Assembly (NCBI GenBank): GCA_937950605.1
Contig: CALFDA010000061.1
Span: 1-10,919, forward strand
DNA from: an uncultured PS1 clade bacterium
GTDB taxonomy: Bacteria > Pseudomonadota > Gammaproteobacteria > PS1 > Pseudothioglobaceae
DNA length: 10,919 bases
Direction of reading: 5' to 3'
Part shown: piece after piece, positions 6,659 through 10,919 of the stretch
How the letters are laid out: each line of letters opens with the position of its first letter
How positions within the stretch are numbered: position 1 is the stretch's first letter
Made by a program: the position numbers and the translations under genes
The notes under the pieces: model-generated
The model's database searches: none
Told to the model about the DNA's origin: nothing
The model's input: the letters and a program-made list of their open reading frames with translations, nothing else

Positions 6659-9037
6659 CTAGATTTTTGGTTTAAAGATTAAAATCAACTTTGGCAACAA
6701 GGTTAAGTTCGCTAGTAATGCACTGAGCATAGCAATAGCGGTAAATATGCCAAAATAGATGCTTGGAATAAAATTAGATAAAGCCAAAATTAAAAAACCC
6801 AAGGTTACTGTAATAGAGGTATAAAACATCGCCAAACCAATTGAATTATGCGAACGATACATTGTCGCTAAATAGTCATAGTCTTTGGCAAATTCAACTT
6901 TAAAACGATGAATATAATGAATGGCATTATCCACCCCAATGCCAATTGCAATAGCAGAAATTGTAATAGTCATTAAGTCAAGCGGGATACCTGTCCATCC
7001 CATAATGCCCAAAATAAACAGTGAAGGCAATGTGTTAGGAATAATCGCTAAAACCGACAAACCAAATGATTTAAAAACCAATAAAAACATCACAAAAATC
7101 ATCGCAAAAACCGCCAAAATAGTTTTAATTTGCGAATTAAATAAACTTTGCAGCATATTGTTATACAGCACCAACATTCCTGTAATATGGAAACTATCTT
7201 CTTTAAAACCGACATCTTGAGCAATATAGTGCTTGATTTTTTCAATCAGTTCCGCACGCTTGAGCTCTTTATTAGTTTCACGAACACGAACAACCAATCG
7301 TAGTTGTCCGCTATCTTCGGACACATAAGGGTCTAATACTTGTTTTTTAGCAATCCCTGAAATCTGAGATTTAATAATGTTTAAAAAAAAGCCACTTGGT
7401 GCTTGGTTATCATTTGCACTTGTTAATATTTGCATCAAAGTGTCAATTGAAAGCACTTTCCCTGTTTCATCTAAACCGTCTAAATATTGATGAATTTTGT
7501 GTATATCAGCGCGCAAATCTTCATCATACCAATAATCTTGTGCCAAATCATCAAAGACAATTTCGAGTGGAATAGTGCCACCAAGTTTTTCGTCAATTAG
7601 GGTTAAGCCTTGATTGATTTCAGTGCTTTTTTTAAAATAATCAATAAAACGATTTTCAACACTAAGTTGGCTAATACCTGCAGCAGACAGTCCAACGAAT
7701 AACGCGATAGCCACTAATAGATGATTGCCAAATCTTGCGCTAAATTTAGCCAAACTATGGGTAAACCCCAGTTTAGTATTAAATTTTGCTACCCGTGCTT
7801 TTGGCAAAAAGCGCATTACAATTGGAAAAGCAATAAATGACATCACCAAGGCAATGGCAACGCCAATAGACATCATCAAACCAAAGTCAATCACTGGTCT
7901 GATACCGCTAATTAATAAAGAACCAAAGGCAACAAAAGTTGTAAGTGTGGTAAACAAACAAGGTTTAAGCATTTGCGACAAGGTGTTTTTAATCAGCATG
8001 TGGTATTCCAAATCAGGATTATTTGTTGCAAGTTCGCGATAGCGTACAACCAAATGAATGGTTACCGAGAGTGTCATTACCAATAGCAATGAAAAGAAAT
8101 TAGAAGAAATAACCGTTACCTTCCAGCCTAAAAATGCCAAGATACCAGTCATCATAAGTGCGCCCATAATACTTATACCGATCGGCATTAACACCCAGCG
8201 CATGCCTTTGAATATAATGGCTAAAATCAAAGCCATTAGCATTACAACTGCCAAACTAAAAATCAACAAGTCGTTACTAATATAATTAATAATATCAGTA
8301 GTAATCATTGGCAATCCACCTAAAAACAGGCTTGCTTCATCACGGTATTTATCAATCGTTGTGCGGATTTGTGCAATCGTCTTGGTTTGCACATCGCTTT
8401 GCACCGAGGCATCTTGCAAAACTTGTTTTTCAAGGTGTTTTAATTGTGTCAATTCGGCTTTAGAAAGCTTATTTTTGGTTTTTTGCAGGCGCATTTTATC
8501 GCGCATTTGGCGTCGGTTCTCAAACTCTTGGTTGCCCCTTAATTTAACCAAAATTGCGCTGGTTTTTCCGTCTTTACTGACTAAATTATCGCCATATAAA
8601 GGGGAAGTTTTGAGCTCTTGGATAGCTAGTGCAAGATCGGCATTACCTTTACCAATAAATACATTTTTATCAGCTAAATCGGCAAGTGATAATGGCGGAG
8701 ATTGAAACAATGGCACATCTAAAATCGTGGTAACCGATTTAACTTGCTTGATATTTTGCAAATCCTGTTTAAATCTTGATAAATGTTGCAGTTGTTTTGG
8801 GGCGAGTAAGTTATGCTTAACTTGATAACTAATGATTAAATAGTCATCAGTGCCATAATTTTTTTTAATACTTTGATAATAACGCAAACTACTATCACCC
8901 TCCAAAACCAAAGAATCTGCAGAAGCATCTAATTGAAAATTAGGAATGTGATAGAAAAAAAACCCTGCAACAACTAGCAACAGGGCTGAACCTAATACAT
9001 ATTTTTTTATAATAAGGTTAAAAAATGCATCCATCAT
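6659..9037 (-). CDS. RND/MMPL-family exporter, 12 TM, substrate unknown
   Basis: A 792-aa inner-membrane protein with the duplicated RND plan: one TM (about 13-30), a large periplasmic loop (31-252), five TMs (253-276, 281-303, 310-332, 358-379, 383-409), then TM7 (437-455), a second loop (456-634) and TMs 8-12 (635-656, 658-680, 688-711, 732-754, 759-788). TM10 has GIGVDNAIHYIHRF with D703, the family's likely proton-relay region; the matching TM4 site reads TLSVTIHLVVRY and lacks the Asp, so the halves are unequal. This is the MMPL/COG1033 branch, related to lipid and hopanoid exporters and not to AcrB. Residues 170-235 are charged and probably form a coiled-coil hairpin in the first loop. 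No membrane-fusion protein or outer-membrane channel gene lies nearby. Two ATGs are adjacent (9035-9037 and 9032-9034), with a weak ribosome binding site. Confidence 0.9.
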   Translation of the reverse strand: MMDAFFNLIIKKYVLGSALLLVVAGFFFYHIPNFQLDASADSLVLEGDSSLRYYQSIKKNYGTDDYLIISYQVKHNLLAPKQLQHLSRFKQDLQNIKQVKSVTTILDVPLFQSPPLSLADLADKNVFIGKGNADLALAIQELKTSPLYGDNLVSKDGKTSAILVKLRGNQEFENRRQMRDKMRLQKTKNKLSKAELTQLKHLEKQVLQDASVQSDVQTKTIAQIRTTIDKYRDEASLFLGGLPMITTDIINYISNDLLIFSLAVVMLMALILAIIFKGMRWVLMPIGISIMGALMMTGILAFLGWKVTVISSNFFSLLLVMTLSVTIHLVVRYRELATNNPDLEYHMLIKNTLSQMLKPCLFTTLTTFVAFGSLLISGIRPVIDFGLMMSIGVAIALVMSFIAFPIVMRFLPKARVAKFNTKLGFTHSLAKFSARFGNHLLVAIALFVGLSAAGISQLSVENRFIDYFKKSTEINQGLTLIDEKLGGTIPLEIVFDDLAQDYWYDEDLRADIHKIHQYLDGLDETGKVLSIDTLMQILTSANDNQAPSGFFLNIIKSQISGIAKKQVLDPYVSEDSGQLRLVVRVRETNKELKRAELIEKIKHYIAQDVGFKEDSFHITGMLVLYNNMLQSLFNSQIKTILAVFAMIFVMFLLVFKSFGLSVLAIIPNTLPSLFILGIMGWTGIPLDLMTITISAIAIGIGVDNAIHYIHRFKVEFAKDYDYLATMYRSHNSIGLAMFYTSITVTLGFLILALSNFIPSIYFGIFTAIAMLSALLANLTLLPKLILIFKPKI

Positions 9038-9100
9038 CTAAAGTGCTTATGGACTTTCGTATATGAATGATTAGCAAAATAATAGGCTTGAATAAAAATG

Positions 9101-9161
9101 CCGAGTGGATACGAAGCGGTATTTTGATGATTATTCATAATTTATGCAAAAATCCGCTCGG
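9101..9161 (-). terminator. GC-rich hairpin with T run; possible terminator or attenuator
   Basis: On the minus strand, the arm at 9161-9152 (CCGAGCGGAT) pairs with the arm at 9110-9101 (ATCCACTCGG) with one G-U pair, and CATTTTTATT follows. That fits an intrinsic terminator after the methyltransferase gene, with an unusually long 41-nt loop. An alternative fold exists: GCGGATTTTTG (9157-9147) can pair with CAAAATACCGC (9126-9116), using bases of the first arm. The two folds exclude each other in part, as in an attenuator. The exporter start is 64 nt further on. Confidence 0.55.
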
Positions 9162-9172
9162 TCGAGAATTTA

Positions 9173-9829
9173 TTAAAATTCAAATCTTGTTGTCACCTCT
9201 AATCCTTGCATTGTGTCTAGTTGTGTCTCAAATAGTGACCGAACTTCCCACTCGTGTTTACTAAGTCGGGTAATTAGTTTGGCACTCATTACACTACCTT
9301 GACCTTCTATCGCAAAAATCCGCCCCTCAATATTGAGCAAATTAAGATATTGCTTGGTAATTTTTGGCATTGCACTGCCTATAATCACCACATCAAAAGA
9401 ACCATTTGCATACCAACCTTTAGAAGCATCGCCCACTTTAAGACTAACATTATCAATATTAAGTGCGGATAATTTTTCCTTAGCGTTATTGCTTAGTGCT
9501 TCATCAATTTCAATACTGACAACAGATTTACAAAGTTTTGCCACCACAGCGGTCAAATAGCCACTACCTGTGCCTATTTCTAATACGCTTTCATTACTCT
9601 TGATATTTAGCGCATCGAGTAACCTGCCTTCAATTTTAGGGCTAAACATTTTTGCCTTGTCGCTGAGTGGAATTTCTATATCGGCAAAAGCGAGATTCTT
9701 ATACGTCTTGGGTACAAAAAATTCTCTAGGAATATCTCTAAGTGCATTATTGGCAACATAATCCAATCCGCCCCAAGGACGAATTTGCGAATCAATGGCA
9801 TTTTGCCTTGCTTGTTGTATATTAGACAT
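9173..9829 (-). CDS. Pcm-like (protein-L-isoaspartate methyltransferase family) SAM methyltransferase
   Basis: A cytoplasmic class I methyltransferase of 218 aa. The N-terminal ARQNAIDSQIRPWGGLD (7-23) is typical of the gammaproteobacterial Pcm-like paralogue. Motif I VLEIGTGSGYLTAVVA (about 82-97) binds SAM, followed by SIEID and by FDVVIIGSAMP as motif II. True Pcm has a GQTIS-QPY motif with a catalytic Ser/Thr between the N-terminal helix and motif I. Here the same place reads KMFSPKIEGRLLDAL, which by eye puts Phe at the Ser position. Repair of isoaspartyl residues is therefore doubtful, and another methyl acceptor is possible. I leave the symbol empty for that reason. A promoter candidate lies upstream and a terminator-like hairpin downstream, so it may be a single-gene unit. 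Confidence 0.85.
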   Translation of the reverse strand: MSNIQQARQNAIDSQIRPWGGLDYVANNALRDIPREFFVPKTYKNLAFADIEIPLSDKAKMFSPKIEGRLLDALNIKSNESVLEIGTGSGYLTAVVAKLCKSVVSIEIDEALSNNAKEKLSALNIDNVSLKVGDASKGWYANGSFDVVIIGSAMPKITKQYLNLLNIEGRIFAIEGQGSVMSAKLITRLSKHEWEVRSLFETQLDTMQGLEVTTRFEF

Positions 9830-9866
9830 AGCATACTTTTTGTTGTTAACAAGTGTCGCTAATTTT

Positions 9867-9895
9867 AATATAGTTTTAAATTGTAGACGAGTTAA
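9867..9895 (-). promoter_or_regulatory. Candidate sigma-70 promoter of the Pcm-like gene
   Basis: On the minus strand, TTAACT (9895-9890, 4 of 6 to the -35 consensus) and TATATT (9872-9867, 5 of 6 to the -10 consensus) are separated by 17 nt. The start of transcription would be near 9860, about 30 nt before the ATG. The region is AT-rich, so chance matches are common. No clear Shine-Dalgarno sequence follows. Confidence 0.45.
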
Positions 9896-9909
9896 AAAAA
9901 CATCTTTTT

Positions 9910-9932
9910 GTTTTTGCTAAATAATCAAAAAC
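9910..9932. other. Short inverted repeat upstream of the Pcm-like promoter
   Basis: GTTTTTG (9910-9916) and CAAAAAC (9926-9932) form a perfect 7-base dyad with a 9-base centre, just upstream of the candidate -35 box. It could be an operator, but an AT-rich dyad of this size can arise by chance. Confidence 0.25.
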
Positions 9933-10032
9933 AGCCTTTAAAAGAGTATCACACAATGACTGACACAACCCCCTATTTAGTCCTAATTTATACAAGCGCA
10001 TTTTATAATAAAGTTATTGAAATATAATTTGC

Positions 10033-10047
10033 GACAATAATATTGTC
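10033..10047. promoter_or_regulatory. Perfect 15-bp palindrome, possible operator
   Basis: GACAATA A TATTGTC is a perfect 7-1-7 dyad in the gap between the response regulator stop (10108) and the Pcm-like gene. It is a plausible binding site for a dimeric regulator. I do not recognise the consensus: it is not an FNR, CRP or Fur site. As a hairpin it lacks a following T run on the minus strand. Confidence 0.35.
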
Positions 10048-10107
10048 TAAATTGTGGGTGTTTTTGCCAAAATATAATCAAAAAATTCGCTAAAACCTAC
10101 ATTTTAA

Positions 10108-10737
10108 TTATTTACAATAGCCTTTTTCAGTAACCATCACCGCCACTTCAACCCTTGAATTAAGTGAGAGTTTTTTTAAGATAGATTTTACATGTAGTTT
10201 AACGGTGCCATCTGAAATGCCTAATTTTCTAGCAATTACTTTGTTGCTATGCCCGCTAGATATTTGGCAAACCACTTCTTTTTCTCGTTTAGTAAGCGCG
10301 TCAAAAGAAGGTTCATCATCTATTAATTCGTTTCTCAGCACTTTGACTAACACATGAGTCATATCTTGCGCAACGATAATAGAGCCTGTTACTATTTCAT
10401 TTAATGCATCTACTAACTCATCTGGATCCATATCTTTTAACAAATACCCGCGCGCACCATGTTTTAAACAATCACGCAAATCATTTTCGTCAGTGCTAGT
10501 GGTCAACATTACAACTGGTGTTTGCTCATTACGCCGTTTTAATATTTTTAATACTTCAAGTCCCGAGATACTTGGCATGCGTAAATCTAACAAGATAATA
10601 TCTATCGGCAAATTGGGGATTTCTTCTAGACCTTGCTCAGGCGAAGATGCTGCCTTAGCACCGATTTTTCTGGACTCTAGCAATGAAACCAGCCCATTAC
10701 GAAATAAGGTGTGATCATCAATAATATAAACTTTCAC
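10108..10737 (-). CDS. NarL/FixJ-family two-component response regulator
   Basis: A 209-aa DNA-binding regulator switched by phosphorylation. The receiver domain (1-118) has the acidic pair D7-D8, the phosphorylation site D51 in LLDLRMP, T79 and K101 in YLLKD: the complete active set. A linker leads to a LuxR-type helix-turn-helix (about 145-205) with LTKREKEV, GHSNKVIARKLGISDGTVK and HVKSILKKL. The VKLHVKSILKKL helix resembles NarL, which answers nitrate/nitrite, but the targets cannot be read from sequence. The start is GTG at 10735-10737, with AAAGGT (10749-10744) six nt upstream. A candidate -10 box lies at 10784-10789. The possible kinase fragment 120 nt upstream could be its partner. 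Confidence 0.92.
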   Translation of the reverse strand: MKVYIIDDHTLFRNGLVSLLESRKIGAKAASSPEQGLEEIPNLPIDIILLDLRMPSISGLEVLKILKRRNEQTPVVMLTTSTDENDLRDCLKHGARGYLLKDMDPDELVDALNEIVTGSIIVAQDMTHVLVKVLRNELIDDEPSFDALTKREKEVVCQISSGHSNKVIARKLGISDGTVKLHVKSILKKLSLNSRVEVAVMVTEKGYCK

Positions 10738-10749
10738 ATGGATACCTTT
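10735..10749 (-). promoter_or_regulatory. Ribosome binding site fixing a GTG start, with an overlapping ATG-stop
   Basis: On the minus strand AAAGGT (10749-10744) is followed by a 6-nt spacer and the GTG start of the response regulator. An out-of-frame ATG at 10739-10737 is followed at once by TGA (10736-10734), making a start-stop element that overlaps the GTG. This is the best Shine-Dalgarno match in the window and supports GTG as the true start. Confidence 0.6.
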
Positions 10750-10783
10750 AACAAAAAATGAATTTTATAACGGATTTTAAAAA

Positions 10784-10789
10784 ATTATA
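10784..10789 (-). promoter_or_regulatory. Candidate -10 box of the response regulator gene
   Basis: The minus strand has a perfect TATAAT (10789-10784) preceded by TGTA, giving a near-extended -10 form, about 46 nt before the GTG start. No good -35 box sits 16-18 nt upstream, so the promoter would need an activator or depend on the extended -10. Cotranscription with the gene to the right is an alternative. Confidence 0.35.
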
Positions 10790-10857
10790 TACAATAGTCT
10801 TTAATTTAGGGTTTGGCATGCTAATGATTGAGCAAGGATTGCCGCCTAACATAAGTT

Positions 10858-10919
10858 TTAAGCCGTTTTTGAATTGGCTGGTAGAGTAATTTGCCATTCT
10901 ATTAAAATATTAGGTGTAG
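10858..10919 (-). CDS. Partial 3' end of a gene, possibly a sensor histidine kinase
   Basis: The minus-strand frame open at the window edge reads TPNILIEWQITLPANSKTA and stops with TAA at 10858-10860. The pattern of alternating hydrophobic residues ending in a short LP tail resembles the last beta-strand of NarX-type histidine kinase ATPase domains, and a response regulator gene follows 120 nt later on the same strand. Only 19 residues are visible, so this is a weak call from position and pattern. The opposite strand also has a 23-codon frame here, but it looks like a shadow. Confidence 0.35.
   Translation of the reverse strand, partial: TPNILIEWQITLPANSKTA

Noticed and set aside
10815..10843. 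Imperfect hairpin (GGCATGCT with AGCA and TGCC) after the edge fragment.
   Set aside because: Four-base stems, a 5-nt bulge and no T run; not convincing as a terminator.

Overview
The window is an AT-rich stretch of bacterial chromosome. Its gene content and order point to a gammaproteobacterium: dusB is followed directly by fis, the classic gammaproteobacterial pair, and then by purH, as in Pseudomonas. The AT-rich coding style, housekeeping genes overlapping by four bases, and decayed IS1595-type transposase pieces would fit a sulfur-oxidiser of the SUP05/Thioglobus type or a related gill symbiont. That placement is inference, not shown by any marker gene here.

Layout. Positions 1-449 hold no convincing gene: a two-copy 23-bp tandem repeat, a possible scrap of transposase 3' end, and a hairpin followed by a T run. 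At 450-1103 lies the only plus-strand gene, a HAD-IB phosphatase. Positions 1104-1801 are a graveyard of an IS1595/ISXO2-like element: an N-terminal helix-turn-helix piece, a C-terminal DDE-domain piece, and a second copy of the transposase 3' end, between 10-bp inverted repeats.

From 1802 to the right edge every gene is on the minus strand. In transcription order these are a fragment that may be the end of a sensor kinase, a NarL/FixJ response regulator, a Pcm-like methyltransferase, a 12-TM RND/MMPL exporter, nadB, def, dusB, fis and purH. nadB-def, def-dusB and fis-purH overlap by 4 nt, and dusB-fis overlap by 14 nt, so nadB to purH is almost certainly one translationally coupled operon. 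It joins NAD synthesis, N-terminal protein maturation, tRNA dihydrouridylation, a nucleoid protein and the last steps of IMP synthesis. The exporter is 32 nt upstream of nadB and may be cotranscribed. A GC-rich hairpin with a T run and a competing alternative fold sits between the methyltransferase and the exporter.

I found no CRISPR array, tRNA, rRNA, phage or defence system. The points most worth a second look are the IS1595 remnants flanking the phosphatase gene, the competing hairpins at 9101-9161, a lysine-rich insertion in peptide deformylase, and a Pcm-like enzyme without the usual active-site motif.
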